DNA from: Rhodobacter sp.
GTDB taxonomy: Bacteria; Pseudomonadota; Alphaproteobacteria; Rhodobacterales; Rhodobacteraceae
Direction of reading: 5' to 3'
Assembly (NCBI GenBank): GCA_030066215.1
Contig: JASJCA010000017.1
Span: forward strand, 1-40,009
DNA: 40,009 nt
In this document: in pieces, positions 17,867-26,944 of the stretch
Position numbering within the stretch: position 1 is the first letter of the stretch
Layout: each line of letters opens with the position of its first letter
Made by a program: the position numbers and the translations under genes
The notes under the pieces: generated by a model
The model's input: the letters and a program-made list of their open reading frames with translations, nothing else
Database searches by the model: none
Told to the model about the DNA's origin: nothing

Positions 17867-19372
17867 ATGGGTGAGCGGCAATCGGCAAAAATGGTAACCC
17901 GGCGGGCCGTGCTGGGCGGGCTGATGGGCAGCGTGGCCGGCGCAGCATTGGCGAACGCGCCCCTGACTTCGGTTCGGCCGCAGCCGCGCTCGTCCGAGGT
18001 GGTTCGGCGTTCGGCGCGCGCAGTCGACGATCTGATGGCCGAGGCGCGGCTATCCGGCAAGATCGGCTTTGCGGTGGCTGATGCACGCACCGGCGAGGTG
18101 CTGGAGGCGAAAAACCCGGTCCTGCCGCTGCCGCCGGCCAGCGTGACCAAGGCGATCACCGCGCTTTATGCGCTGGACCGGCTGGGGCCGGGCTACCGGT
18201 TCCGCACCCGGCTGGTGGCCGACGGGGTGTTGGCGAACGGGAGGCTCAAGGGCGACCTGATCCTGGTGGGCGGCGGCGACCCGACGCTCGACACCGATGC
18301 CTTGGGCGAGATGGCACGGCAGCTGAAAGCCGCCGGCCTGCGCGAGATCACCGGCCGGTTCAAGGTGCATTCGCGGGCCCTACCAACGATCCCCTCTATC
18401 GATCCCGACCAGCCGGCGCATGTGGGCTACAACCCAACGATTTCTGGGCTGAACCTGAACTACAACCGGGTGCATTTCGAATGGAAACGCCAGGCCGGCG
18501 GCTATGCACTGAAAATGGACGCCCGGGCGCGCAAGTACAGCCCGCAGGTGGCGATTGCCCGGATGACCGTGGTGAACCGCCGGCTGCCGGTCTACACCTA
18601 CGCCGACAAGGGCGGCGCCGACCAGTGGACTGTGGCGAAACCGGCGCTCGGCAAGGCCGGCAGCCGCTGGCTGCCGGTACGCAAGCCCCAGATGTATGCC
18701 GCCGAGGTGTTCCAGACGCTGGCCCGCAGCCACGGCATCGTGCTGCCGCGTGCCGAGGTGGCCCGCGGCGCCGCGAACGGCACGGTGTTGGTGGCGCGGA
18801 CCAGCGCGCCTTTGCGCGACATCCTGCGCGACATGCTGAAATGGTCGACCAACCTCACCGCCGAGGTGGTGGGGCTGTCGGCGTCCGCCGCTGGCGGCAA
18901 GGCACCGACTAGCCTGAAGGCCTCGGCCGCGGCAATGACCCGCTGGGCGAAGGGCGAGCTTGGGGTGAACAAAGCCAAATTCGTGGACCATTCAGGGCTG
19001 GGCGGCGCGTCGCGGATGTCGGCCGCGGACATGGTCAAGGCGCTGGTGCGCGTGCGCCGCGCCGGGCTATTGCCGCCGATCCTGAAAGACATCCCGATGC
19101 GCAACGCGAAGGGCGAGGTGCTGCCCAACCATCCGGTCAAGATCAAGGCCAAGACCGGGACGCTGAACTACGTGAGCGCGCTTGCAGGATACATGTCGGC
19201 GCAGGGCGGGCGCGAGCTGGCCTTCGCGATCTTCACCGCCGATCTCGACCGTCGGGCACAAATCGACAGGGCGGCGGACGAGGTGCCCGAGGGCACGCGG
19301 GCGTGGAAATCGGCCTCGCGCCGGTTGCAGCTGCGGTTGATCGAACGCTGGGGCGCGGCGCATACCGGGTGA
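17867..19372 (+). CDS. dacB: D-alanyl-D-alanine carboxypeptidase/endopeptidase, PBP4 class (S13)
   Basis: This trims or cleaves peptidoglycan peptides in the periplasm. The 501-residue product starts with a Tat-like signal (TRRAVLGGLMGSVAGAALA). The three active-site motifs are present: SVTK (Ser92, Lys95), STN (327-329) and KTG (429-431). The S13-specific insert lies between the first two, with 'GDLILVGGGDPTLDT' near 129-143 and 'GLNLNYNRV' near 194-202. The length is normal for the family. It follows nadD by 36 bp, but a shared transcript is not certain. GTG or ATG starts a few codons later (ATG 17891) are possible. Confidence 0.95.
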   Translation: MGERQSAKMVTRRAVLGGLMGSVAGAALANAPLTSVRPQPRSSEVVRRSARAVDDLMAEARLSGKIGFAVADARTGEVLEAKNPVLPLPPASVTKAITALYALDRLGPGYRFRTRLVADGVLANGRLKGDLILVGGGDPTLDTDALGEMARQLKAAGLREITGRFKVHSRALPTIPSIDPDQPAHVGYNPTISGLNLNYNRVHFEWKRQAGGYALKMDARARKYSPQVAIARMTVVNRRLPVYTYADKGGADQWTVAKPALGKAGSRWLPVRKPQMYAAEVFQTLARSHGIVLPRAEVARGAANGTVLVARTSAPLRDILRDMLKWSTNLTAEVVGLSASAAGGKAPTSLKASAAAMTRWAKGELGVNKAKFVDHSGLGGASRMSAADMVKALVRVRRAGLLPPILKDIPMRNAKGEVLPNHPVKIKAKTGTLNYVSALAGYMSAQGGRELAFAIFTADLDRRAQIDRAADEVPEGTRAWKSASRRLQLRLIERWGAAHTG

Positions 19373-19698
19373 AGGTCGGGTGCGTAGAGGGTTCGGACGT
19401 CATCATTGGTGGAGATCCTGCAGCTACGACGGGCGCGCGTCCTCGACGCCGTCACAGCGCCTGCACTCGCCTGCGATGGCGAGACCCGGCCGTCAGGATA
19501 AAGCTCGGCGCCTTCAATCGCGGAGTGTTAGTGGGACTTGCGGATGTTGTGCCGAAGATTCCCGGCGCAGACGTCTAGGATATGGGGCCGATGCTGGTGC
19601 GCCCTGAGCGGCACGGCGAGGAACTCGGGCGGAAGATCCTGCCGCGTATCGACGAGCGCGGGGCGGAAAAATTTCTGGGGGCAGGGTGCGCGCAGGAT
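19373..19698. other. 326-bp gap without a supported gene
   Basis: Short open stretches exist on both strands, but none shows a domain, ribosome binding site or start that I trust. A weak hairpin (CTCGCC-6-GGCGAG) lies near 19464-19481. It may be decayed coding sequence. It separates two convergent genes. Confidence 0.3.
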
Positions 19699-20145
19699 CT
19701 AGATCGTCAGATGCCGGGCGCGGGCGCCGCGTTCGATGGCGGCGGCGTTGAGGCGGTCAATCTGCAACTCATAGCGGATTTCGGCCAGAAACCGCAGCTC
19801 CTGTTCGCCTAAGAGCCCGTCGGCGGCCGCCACGTCGCAGGCCAGCGCATAGGCGGTCTCGTAGAGTTTCCGCGGCAGGCTGTCGCGGATCAGACCGAAC
19901 AGCGCGTCGAGCCCGTCGACCTCGCTGAAGAGGTCGAAGACGATGGTCGAGACGCGCTTTAGCCGGTCCTTGTCGTAATCGGCGAAGACCGGCAGGTGGT
20001 CGACGACCGATTCGATGGTGACAAGCTCGGACGTACGGATGTTTTCGTCCGAGGCCGAGATCGCGATCATCACGGCGACCAGCGCATCCTGCGGCGAAAG
20101 AGAGGGGGTGTCGTCGGTCAAAGGGCCAGGTCCTCGGGCGGTCAT
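19699..20145 (-). CDS. TerB-like tellurite-resistance-family protein
   Basis: This helical protein of about 148 residues has the TerB/DjlA-like pattern. 'LSPQDALVAVMIAISASDENI' is the first helix with the conserved D.x.i..E metal-binding type turn. 'LYETAYALACDVAAADGLLG' then 'EQELRFLAEIRYEL' is the duplicate acidic turn (AADG..g.qE). Such domains bind divalent metal and occur in stress-linked complexes; the actual role here is unknown. The start is uncertain: ATG 20145 lacks a ribosome binding site, while a TTG near 20124 has GAGGA at good distance. It is divergent from lysK. Confidence 0.82.
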   Translation of the reverse strand: MTARGPGPLTDDTPSLSPQDALVAVMIAISASDENIRTSELVTIESVVDHLPVFADYDKDRLKRVSTIVFDLFSEVDGLDALFGLIRDSLPRKLYETAYALACDVAAADGLLGEQELRFLAEIRYELQIDRLNAAAIERGARARHLTI

Positions 20146-20219
20146 GTTGCGGTGCAGCATATTGACGGGCACCGGGCGCGGCAATAGTCAGTGGCGTCTC
20201 TGAGAGGAAAGCCGACACC

Positions 20220-21806
20220 ATGTCCGATCTGCGCGATGCCGCAATGCGTTCCAAGGCCTGGCCGTTCGAAGAGGCGCGCAAGCTGATCAAACGCACCAGC
20301 GGGACGGCGCCCGAGAAGGGCTATGTGCTGTTCGAGACCGGCTATGGGCCGAGCGGGCTGCCGCATATCGGGACCTTCGGCGAAGTGATGCGCACGACGA
20401 TGGTGCGGCGCGCCTTCGAGCTGTTGTCGGACATCCCGACCAAGCTGATCTGCTTTTCCGACGACATGGACGGGCTGCGGAAGGTGCCCGGCAACGTGCC
20501 GAACCAGGCGCAGATGGCCGAGGACCTGCATCTGCCTCTGACGAAGGTGCGCGACCCGTTCGGCACGCACGAGTCGTTCGGCGCGCACAACAACGCGCGG
20601 CTGAACGCGTTTCTGGATTCGTTCGGGTTCGAGTACGAGTTCGCCTCATCGACCGAATACTACCGGGCCGGCCGGTTCGACGCGATGCTGCTGACCGCGC
20701 TGGAGCGCTTCGACAAGATCATGGAGATCATGCTGCCGACGCTGGGGCCGGACCGCCGGGCGACCTATTCGCCGTTCCTGCCCGTTAGCCCGAAGACGGG
20801 GCACGTGCTGCAGGTGCCGACTCTGGAACGGAACGTGGCGGCGGGCACCATCGTCTATGCGGAGCCCGACGGCGAGCGGGTCGAGCTGCCGGTCACCGGC
20901 GGCCACGTCAAATTGCAGTGGAAGCCCGACTGGGCGCTTCGATGGGCGGCTTTGGGCGTCGATTACGAGATGTCGGGCAAAGACCTGATCGACTCGGTCA
21001 CCCAGGCCTCGAAGATCTGCCGGGCGCTCGGCAAGGCGCCGCCGGAGGCGCTGACCTATGAGCTCTTTCTCGATGATCAGGGGCAGAAGATCTCGAAGTC
21101 GAAGGGCAACGGGCTGTCGATGGAGGAATGGCTGGCCTATGCGGCGCCGGAATCGCTGGGCTATTTCATGTATCTCAAGCCGAAGACGGCGAAGCGGCTG
21201 TTCTTCGACGTGATCCCGAAGGCCGTGGACGAATATCACCAGCAGCTCCGGGCCTATCCGGATCAGGACACGGCGCAGCGGCTCAACAACCCGGTCCATC
21301 ACGTGCATTCGGGCGACGTGCCGGCGTCGCACATGGTGGTGCCGTTTGCGATGCTTTTGAACCTCGCCTCGGTCTCGGCGGCCGAGGACAAGTCGGCGCT
21401 GTGGGGCTTCATCCGCCGCTACGCGCCGGATGCCTCGCCCGAGACCCATCCCGATCTCGACGCCGCGGCCGGATTCGCGGTGCGCTACTACAACGACGTG
21501 GTGAAGCCGGCGAAGGTCTACCGCTTGGCCGACGACAAAGAGCGTGCGGCGCTGGAGGATCTGCGGGACCGGCTGCGGGCCTGGGATGGCGGGCTCGACC
21601 CCGAAGAGCTGCAGTCGATGGTGTTCGCGGTCGGCAAGGCGCATGGCTTCGAACCGCTCCGGGACTGGTTCAAGGCGCTCTACGAGGTGCTGCTGGGCGC
21701 CTCGCACGGGCCGCGGTTCGGCGGGTTCGTGGCGCTCTACGGGGTCGAGGAGACCGTGGCGCTGATCGAGGCGGCGTTGGCGGGCGAGCTGGTTTCGGAT
21801 TGCTGA
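20220..21806 (+). CDS. lysK: Class I lysyl-tRNA synthetase
   Basis: LysK charges tRNA-Lys. It is the class I (archaeal-type) enzyme used by many alphaproteobacteria in place of class II LysS. The 528-residue product has the HIGH-like motif [14 protein letters not shown] at about 43-56 and the KMSKS motif as [10 protein letters not shown] at about 287-296. It also has a class-typical metal/cap region and a C-terminal helical anticodon-binding domain ending GELVSDC. The length agrees with the family (about 520-530). It is divergent from the TerB-like gene. A G/C-rich hairpin repeat lies just after the stop. Confidence 0.96.
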   Translation: MSDLRDAAMRSKAWPFEEARKLIKRTSGTAPEKGYVLFETGYGPSGLPHIGTFGEVMRTTMVRRAFELLSDIPTKLICFSDDMDGLRKVPGNVPNQAQMAEDLHLPLTKVRDPFGTHESFGAHNNARLNAFLDSFGFEYEFASSTEYYRAGRFDAMLLTALERFDKIMEIMLPTLGPDRRATYSPFLPVSPKTGHVLQVPTLERNVAAGTIVYAEPDGERVELPVTGGHVKLQWKPDWALRWAALGVDYEMSGKDLIDSVTQASKICRALGKAPPEALTYELFLDDQGQKISKSKGNGLSMEEWLAYAAPESLGYFMYLKPKTAKRLFFDVIPKAVDEYHQQLRAYPDQDTAQRLNNPVHHVHSGDVPASHMVVPFAMLLNLASVSAAEDKSALWGFIRRYAPDASPETHPDLDAAAGFAVRYYNDVVKPAKVYRLADDKERAALEDLRDRLRAWDGGLDPEELQSMVFAVGKAHGFEPLRDWFKALYEVLLGASHGPRFGGFVALYGVEETVALIEAALAGELVSDC

Positions 21807-21820
21807 CGCGATCCGACCGG

Positions 21821-21880
21821 CTGGGGGGCTCTGCCCCCCAGATCCCCCCGAGGTATTTTCGGCCAGATGAAGGAGCCTTG
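21821..21880 (+). repeat. Conserved intergenic hairpin element after lysK
   Basis: TGGGGGGC (21822-21829) pairs perfectly with GCCCCCCA (21833-21840) around TCT. It is followed by CCCCCCGAGGTATTTTCGG and CCAGATGAAG. From memory, this hairpin-plus-'GAGGTATTTT.GGCCAGATGAAG' layout recurs downstream of many Rhodobacterales genes and probably acts as a terminator-like element. The recurrence could not be checked here. Confidence 0.6.
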
Positions 21881-21885
21881 GTAGC

Positions 21886-22833
21886 TCAGCTTGTGCTGGA
21901 TGCCAGGCGCCACCAGCGGCCGAGGCGGGCGACGAAGGCGGCGGGGCTTTCGGCGAAGAGATAGCCGGCGTCGGCGAAGGCGCGCTGTTCCAGCTCGTCG
22001 AGGCGGTGTTCGATCAGACGGGTGAGCGCGGTCTTGGTGTCGGCTTCGAGCGGTGCGACCGGCAAGGTGGCGTGCAGGATCCAGAGGTCGTGGTGGTCGC
22101 CCAATTGGTCGCCGAGCACGTCCGCGCGACGCTCCCACGGTTTGATCAGGTCGGGCGCGGCGTGGTGCGCAAGGTGGCTGTGGAACCAAACGTATTTCAC
22201 CTGCTTGCGCCAGTCGTGCAGCGCCACGGCGGTGCCAGCGGATTTCGCGGTTGCCATCGCGGTGCGGGCGGTGCTGTAGGTGGCGCGCAGACCCGGCGCG
22301 AGCGCCTCGAAACCTGGGCGGTCGAGGCGCCAGGCGGGGACGCGGGCGCGCGCCGACGCCATCGCCTCGGCGAAGCGGGCCAGGCGGTCGTGGGTGTCAG
22401 GCGCGCGCCAGGCGCGGTCGCGGCGGTGGGCGAGTTGGACCAAAAGCGGCTCTATCCGGTCGGCGCCGAGTTGGGTTCCAAGGCGGGCGGCGATGTCGAT
22501 TCGGACGGTGTGGTCGCGCAGGCCCGAGAGCAGCCGCGCGGCATCGCGCAGGGCGCGGTTCTCTGCGCGGAAGTCGGGGAAGGCGCCACGTACCAGGCGC
22601 AACAGCCCGCGCAGCCGTTTGATTCGCTTGCGGGCCTGGTGGATGCGGTCGTCGAGGCTGGCCTTGCGGTCGGTGACGGCGCGGTGGGCAGTGCGCAGCT
22701 GAACGATGGCGACGCGGCGCAGCTCCGCCTCGACCGGGCGGCCGGGGATCAAGCGGAAGGCGGCGGCGGGATGTGCTATGCTGCGCGACGCGGTCACGGG
22801 CGCCAGGATGGCAAAGATCAAACCGATTGTCAT
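21886..22833 (-). CDS. CHAD-domain protein
   Basis: CHAD domains are helical, positively charged and bind polyphosphate. From ATG 22833 the product has 315 residues. Family marks include 'DDRIHQARKRIKRLRGLLRLV' with the conserved 'vH..Rk..krLR' pattern, 'LRDAARLLSGLRDHTV', 'LHDWRKQVKYVWF' (second H..RK..K), and 'LGDQLGDHHDLWIL'. There is no CYTH domain. The start is uncertain: the first ~20 residues (MTIGLIFAILAPV) look unlike the family, and a GTG at 22800 may be real. It ends next to the lysK hairpin repeat and is divergent from DUF4864 with a gap of about 40 bp. Confidence 0.85.
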   Translation of the reverse strand: MTIGLIFAILAPVTASRSIAHPAAAFRLIPGRPVEAELRRVAIVQLRTAHRAVTDRKASLDDRIHQARKRIKRLRGLLRLVRGAFPDFRAENRALRDAARLLSGLRDHTVRIDIAARLGTQLGADRIEPLLVQLAHRRDRAWRAPDTHDRLARFAEAMASARARVPAWRLDRPGFEALAPGLRATYSTARTAMATAKSAGTAVALHDWRKQVKYVWFHSHLAHHAAPDLIKPWERRADVLGDQLGDHHDLWILHATLPVAPLEADTKTALTRLIEHRLDELEQRAFADAGYLFAESPAAFVARLGRWWRLASSTS

Positions 22834-22873
22834 CGGGGCGCGTATTCCGGACAGGCGATACGGGAGAGGCGCG

Positions 22874-23275
22874 ATGTTGCGGATGGTCTTGGCACTGATG
22901 TTGGCGGTGGGAATGAGTGGTCCGGTGCGGGCCCAGGAGGGACCGGTCCAGGGCGTGATCGCTTCGCAGATCGAGGCGTTCGGGCGGGACGACTTCGCCA
23001 CCGCCTTCACCTTCGCCTCGCCGATGATCAAGGGCATCTTCGGCACGCCCGAGCGGTTCGGGATGATGGTGCGGCAAGGCTATCCGATGGTCTGGCGCCC
23101 GGCCGACGTGCAGTATCTCGAGCAGCGGCAGGCGGGGCCCTTCACCTATCAGAAGGTGCTGATCGAGGACCGGCAGGGCGCCTTTTTCACCTTGGAATAC
23201 GAGATGATACAGACGCCCGACGGCTGGCAGATCAACGGCGTGCAGTTCCTGCGCGATCCGCCCGTCGCAGCCTGA
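22874..23275 (+). CDS. DUF4864 exported protein
   Basis: The 133-residue product has a signal peptide (MLRMVLALMLAVGMSGPVRA) followed by a small NTF2-like domain typical of DUF4864. It includes 'VIASQIEAFGRDDFATAFTFASP', 'GMMVRQGYPMVWRPADVQYL' and the strand-rich end 'GWQINGVQFLR'. Members are common in Rhodobacterales and have no known role. GGGAGAGG lies before ATG 22874. It is divergent from the CHAD gene. Confidence 0.85.
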   Translation: MLRMVLALMLAVGMSGPVRAQEGPVQGVIASQIEAFGRDDFATAFTFASPMIKGIFGTPERFGMMVRQGYPMVWRPADVQYLEQRQAGPFTYQKVLIEDRQGAFFTLEYEMIQTPDGWQINGVQFLRDPPVAA

Positions 23276-23298
23276 CCCGACCCCCACCGTACGCATAG

Positions 23299-23313
23299 TT
23301 AACCAACCCTTTA
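23299..23313. promoter_or_regulatory. Near-consensus CtrA-type box
   Basis: TTAA-CCAACCC-TTTA resembles the CtrA site TTAA-N7-TTAA with one mismatch. It lies 139 bp before the beta-helix gene and just after the DUF4864 stop. CtrA controls motility and gene-transfer-agent functions in many Rhodobacterales. A chance match is possible. Confidence 0.35.
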
Positions 23314-23451
23314 GGCGAGCAGTGTACCCCTTGGCGGGTTCGGGCGGAGTGCCTGGGCCTTCCCACGAGAGCGGACCGAAATCGAGCGGCGCAGCGGCGG
23401 CATGGGGCTGCCGGCGTCCCGGGCGCGCGAATGGATCTGAAAGGGGTTTCG

Positions 23452-25752
23452 ATGAACAAGGCAATTACCGACGGATTGCTGCTGATGCCGCCGCCGTTCA
23501 GCGGCGGGCTGGACGTCTGGTCGAGCGAGGACGGCACGCCGGGCTCGGCGACCTATGACGGCGCCACCAACGCCGCCTTTGTGCCGGCGGACCAGGATTT
23601 CGGCGGCTGTCTGGAGATGGTCAAAACCGAGAACACGCAAAAGCTGCGGCACATGGGCGAAACGCCGATCCTGCCCGGCTGCTATCTGCGGGTGACCGCG
23701 CGGGTAAAGGCGGTCAGCGGCAACCTGCCCGCGGTCCGGATCGCCGCCTGGGCCGGCAAGAGCGGCGGTGCCCATGTCAGCGGCGTGCTGCAGATCGGGC
23801 CGACCACATCGCTGACGACCTACGGCGAAATCGTCGAGGTCAGCGCGATCATCGGCAGCGGCAACCGCGGCGGCGTCGACATGGTCTGGGGCACCGAGCC
23901 GATCTACGGCCATTTCGGGCTGGACCTGACCGGGCTGAACGGCGGCGTGGTGCGTATCGACGACATCCAGATCGAGGACATCACCCGGGTCTTCCACCGC
24001 GACATGATGGGCCTGGTCGACGTACGCGACTACGGCGCCATCGGCGACGGCGTGGCTGACGACACCGCGGCCTTCAACGCCGCCGACACCGCCGCCTTCA
24101 ACGCCGGGCAGACCGTGCTGGTCTCGGAAGGCACCTACAAGATCACCTCGAGCTTCACCTTCGACGCCCGGGTCCGGTTCGAAGGCACCGTGTCGATGGC
24201 CGACAACGTGCGTCTGGTGCTGCGCCGGAACTTCAGCCTGAACCCCTATATCGACGCCTTCGGCGGCGACGAGGTGCTGGCGTTCAAGAAAGCGGTGCAG
24301 GCGCTTCTGAACTTCTCGGACCACGAATCGCTCGATCTCGACGGGCGCCGGATCGAGGTCGACGGGCCGATCGACATGCAGGCCGCGGTCGACAACCAGA
24401 CCAATTTCGAGATCCGCCGGGTGATCCGCAACGGCCAGTTCAACTGCGTCGGCAGCAGCAACTGGGACACCGATACCTGGTCCTCGTCGGCGACCTACAA
24501 CCCCAACAACCCCAAGAAGCTGACCAACGTCACCAATGTGGCCAACATCGCGGTCGGCTCGCTGGTGACCGGCAACGGGGTGGGCCGCGAGGTCTATGTC
24601 AACTCCAAGAACGTCGGCGCCGGCGAGATCACGCTGAGCCAGCCGCTTTGGGGCGCCAACACGAACCAGACCTACACCTTCGAGCGGTTCAAATACGTGC
24701 TCGATTTCAGCGGCTTCAACAAGATCTCGAAGCTGACCCTGACCGATATCGAGTTCCAGTGCGCCGGGCATGCGAGCGCGATCATGCTGGCGCCCCTGGG
24801 CGAGACCTTCCACGTCAGGGACTGCTTCTTCACCAAGCCCAGCCACCGTGGCATCACCTCGATCGGCTCGGGCTGCCAGGACCTGCAGATCGACCGCTGT
24901 CATTTCGCCTCGGACGAACAGTCGCTGCCGGTGACCGATCGCGTCTCGATCTGTTTCAACGTCAACGCCAACGACGCCAAGATCCGCGACAGCCGGTTCC
25001 AGCGCTTCCGCCACACCGGGATCCTGTTCGGCAACGGCCACATGATCGTCGGCAACCACTGGTTCCAGGGCGACGGGGTCAACAACGGCCCGCGCCTTGG
25101 CGGGATGATCTTCACCGAGACCAATGTGAAGTCGGTGGTCACCGGCAACTACATCGACAACTGCTCGATCGAGCTGACCAACGAGCACGATGCGAAGCCC
25201 GACTTCTCGAGCGAGTTCTCGTTCGGCGGGCTGGCCATCACCGGCAACATCTTCACCACCAACGACGTGGCGAGCTGGTTCAAGTGGATCACGATCCGGC
25301 CGCACGGGCCGGGGCATTTCATCCAGGGCCTCAGCGTGACGGGTAACACGTTCAAGGCGCTCAACGGCAATATCGACCGGATCGAAGAGGTCGACGACAG
25401 CATCGCCACGCTGGATTTCACCCGGACCCGCAACGTGGTCTTCGAGGGCAACACCTTCAACGGGGTGAGCCAGCCGACGATCAATCCGGTGACGCTGGAC
25501 TTCAACCAGTCCACGGCGACGAATGCCTGGATTCTGAATGTCGGCGACTACCTGCCGTTCGGCGGGCATGCCCGGACGGTGCAGGCGGTGACGCCGAAAG
25601 GGCCGATCAGCAACAGCGGCGGGACCTACGTCTATCACTTCCCGCGGTTCACGGCCAATGCCGGGTCGAACAAGAACCAGGTTCAGGTCAACTGGCCCGA
25701 GAACTGCAAGGGCTCGCTGATGGTGACCGCGCGGGTCGACAAGCCAGTCTGA
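23452..25752 (+). CDS. Right-handed beta-helix protein, pectate-lyase/glycosyl-hydrolase-28-like
   Basis: The 766-residue product has an N-terminal jelly-roll-like region (1-185) ending 'GGVVRIDDIQIEDITRVF'. The Pectate_lyase_3-type start follows at about 192: 'VDVRDYGAIGDGVADDTAAF'. Then comes a long parallel beta-helix rich in N, G and V rungs ('VTGNYIDNCSIEL', 'AITGNIFTTND', 'SVTGNTFKAL', 'VVFEGNTFNGVS'). There is no signal peptide, so it is cytoplasmic, phage-like or exported by another route. AAAGGGG precedes ATG 23452. Codon use is markedly C-ending, more than in its neighbours. Tailspike-like proteins and the head-spike GhsB of the Rhodobacter gene transfer agent are possible relatives; this link is inference only. 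Confidence 0.85.
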   Translation: MNKAITDGLLLMPPPFSGGLDVWSSEDGTPGSATYDGATNAAFVPADQDFGGCLEMVKTENTQKLRHMGETPILPGCYLRVTARVKAVSGNLPAVRIAAWAGKSGGAHVSGVLQIGPTTSLTTYGEIVEVSAIIGSGNRGGVDMVWGTEPIYGHFGLDLTGLNGGVVRIDDIQIEDITRVFHRDMMGLVDVRDYGAIGDGVADDTAAFNAADTAAFNAGQTVLVSEGTYKITSSFTFDARVRFEGTVSMADNVRLVLRRNFSLNPYIDAFGGDEVLAFKKAVQALLNFSDHESLDLDGRRIEVDGPIDMQAAVDNQTNFEIRRVIRNGQFNCVGSSNWDTDTWSSSATYNPNNPKKLTNVTNVANIAVGSLVTGNGVGREVYVNSKNVGAGEITLSQPLWGANTNQTYTFERFKYVLDFSGFNKISKLTLTDIEFQCAGHASAIMLAPLGETFHVRDCFFTKPSHRGITSIGSGCQDLQIDRCHFASDEQSLPVTDRVSICFNVNANDAKIRDSRFQRFRHTGILFGNGHMIVGNHWFQGDGVNNGPRLGGMIFTETNVKSVVTGNYIDNCSIELTNEHDAKPDFSSEFSFGGLAITGNIFTTNDVASWFKWITIRPHGPGHFIQGLSVTGNTFKALNGNIDRIEEVDDSIATLDFTRTRNVVFEGNTFNGVSQPTINPVTLDFNQSTATNAWILNVGDYLPFGGHARTVQAVTPKGPISNSGGTYVYHFPRFTANAGSNKNQVQVNWPENCKGSLMVTARVDKPV

Positions 25753-25765
25753 GACCGAAGTTGCG

Positions 25766-25791
25766 GACCGGAGCGTTTCGGCGCTCCGGTC
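25766..25791. terminator. Bidirectional 10-bp hairpin between convergent genes
   Basis: GACCGGAGCG (25766-25775) is exactly complementary to 25782-25791 with a six-base loop. It sits 14 bp after the beta-helix stop and overlaps the stop codon of the convergent gene. No T-run is present on either strand. Confidence 0.6.
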
Positions 25792-26287
25792 AGTCTGCGG
25801 CGAGGTCCGCGGGGATCAGGCGGTAGGCCTGGCCGAAACCGCCGTTCAGGTGCGCCTCGACCACGCTCAGGCGCACCAGCGCGAAATCCCCGAAATCGAT
25901 ATAGAGCTTGGCCTTGGGCTGTTGCGCCAGATAGCGCGCGCGCAAGGCGTCGTGGTTGGCGCCGGGGCGCGGCACGAAGGCGGCGCGGCATTGCAGGGTC
26001 AGGCGCGGATAGGTCAGCGGGTCGCCCTTGGCCCCGGGTTCGCCCACCAGCAGCGAACAGGCGGGGTTCACCTTCAGCGCGGCGGTGTGGGCCGAGAGCG
26101 ACGAGATCAGGGTCAGCGGCCCACCGGTTTCGTCGCGGGCAACGGCAATGCGGGTGACCATCGGCGCGCCGGTGCCGGGATCGATGACGCCGAGCGCGCC
26201 GTGCCGGGCGCCGTCGATCAGCGACCGGGCAAGCGCGCGGGCCGCGTCGTCGGTGGGCCGGATCGGCGATGCGGGAGGTTCGGGCAT
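25790..26287 (-). CDS. PPOX-fold (pyridoxamine phosphate oxidase-like / HugZ-type) protein
   Basis: The 165-residue product has the split-barrel FMN/heme-binding fold typical of HugZ-related proteins. Marks are 'ARALIDGARHGALGVIDP' with 'GAPMVTRIAVARDETGGPLTLISSLSAHTAALKVNPACSLLV' (the usual 'P..s.v.......p.....S.la.Ht.Nl..nprvslll' pattern), then 'DPLTYPRLTLQCRAAFV' and 'YIDFGDFALVRLSVVEAHLNGGFGQAY', in which 'GGFG.a' is a HugZ mark. HugZ proteins break down heme. The cofactor here is not certain. The stop codon sits inside the bidirectional hairpin. Confidence 0.85.
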   Translation of the reverse strand: MPEPPASPIRPTDDAARALARSLIDGARHGALGVIDPGTGAPMVTRIAVARDETGGPLTLISSLSAHTAALKVNPACSLLVGEPGAKGDPLTYPRLTLQCRAAFVPRPGANHDALRARYLAQQPKAKLYIDFGDFALVRLSVVEAHLNGGFGQAYRLIPADLAAD

Positions 26288-26392
26288 GGGGCTGGGCTGA
26301 GGTTGCGGGTGTTGGCCGGAGAAAGCCAGACTTGACGCGCCCGATCAAGGGGCCGGGTTGCGGCGTGGCCGCGCGGGCCTATCTCTCGCCCC

Positions 26393-26869
26393 ATGAGCGG
26401 GCTACCGGCAGAAAACGTGCAGGACTACCCGCGCCCGCCGGCGCTGCAGCCGGCCGGGGCGCGTCTGCGGGTGGTGCTGGGCGGGGTGACCATCGCCGAC
26501 AGCCGGGACGGGCTGCGGGTGCTCGAGACCCACCACGCGCCGACCTACTACCTGCCCATGGCCGACATCCTGCCCGGCGCGCTGCAGCCCGCCCCGGGCG
26601 GCAGTTTCTGCGAATGGAAGGGCCGGGCGCGGTATTTCGACGTTTTGGGCGGCGGGCAGCGGGCCAGCCGGGCGGCGTGGAGCTATCCCGACCCCACCGC
26701 CGAATTCACCGCGCTGGCCGGGTACGTGGCGTTCTATGCCGGCCGGATGCAGGCCTGTTTCGTGGGCGACGCACCGGTCATCGCGCAGCCCGGCGACTTC
26801 TACGGCGGCTGGGTCACGGCGAACCTCACCGGCATCGTCAAGGGCGCGCCGGGCACCGAGGGCTGGTGA
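26393..26869 (+). CDS. DUF427 protein
   Basis: The 158-residue product matches DUF427 (PF04248), a small beta-rich domain. It includes 'VVLGGVTIADSRDGLRVLETHHAPTYYLPMADI' (typical 'V...G..iAds..a..l.Et...P.yYiP..dv'), 'GSFCEWKGRARYFDV' and 'AAWSYPDPTAEFTALAGYVAFYAGRMQACFVGD'. The function of the domain is unknown, although it occurs widely. The tail (about 120-158, 'PGDFYGGWVTANLTGIVKGAPGTEGW') is found in many alphaproteobacterial members. Confidence 0.92.
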   Translation: MSGLPAENVQDYPRPPALQPAGARLRVVLGGVTIADSRDGLRVLETHHAPTYYLPMADILPGALQPAPGGSFCEWKGRARYFDVLGGGQRASRAAWSYPDPTAEFTALAGYVAFYAGRMQACFVGDAPVIAQPGDFYGGWVTANLTGIVKGAPGTEGW

Positions 26870-26944
26870 AACGGTGCTGATTTAGGTCAAAGTGTCCCCA
26901 GGGCGGCGCCGCTAGGCTGGGCGCCAGGCTAGGGAGGACACCGC

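Noticed and set aside
21875..21920. tRNA-like A box (TGGTAGCTCAGC) downstream of lysK
   Set aside because: No matching acceptor, anticodon or T arm. The bases are the 3' end of the CHAD gene on the minus strand.
23311..25638. Long open frame opposite the beta-helix gene (about 775 codons, minus strand)
   Set aside because: Antisense open frame caused by strongly C-ending codons. The plus-strand protein shows clear beta-helix motifs and a good ribosome binding site.
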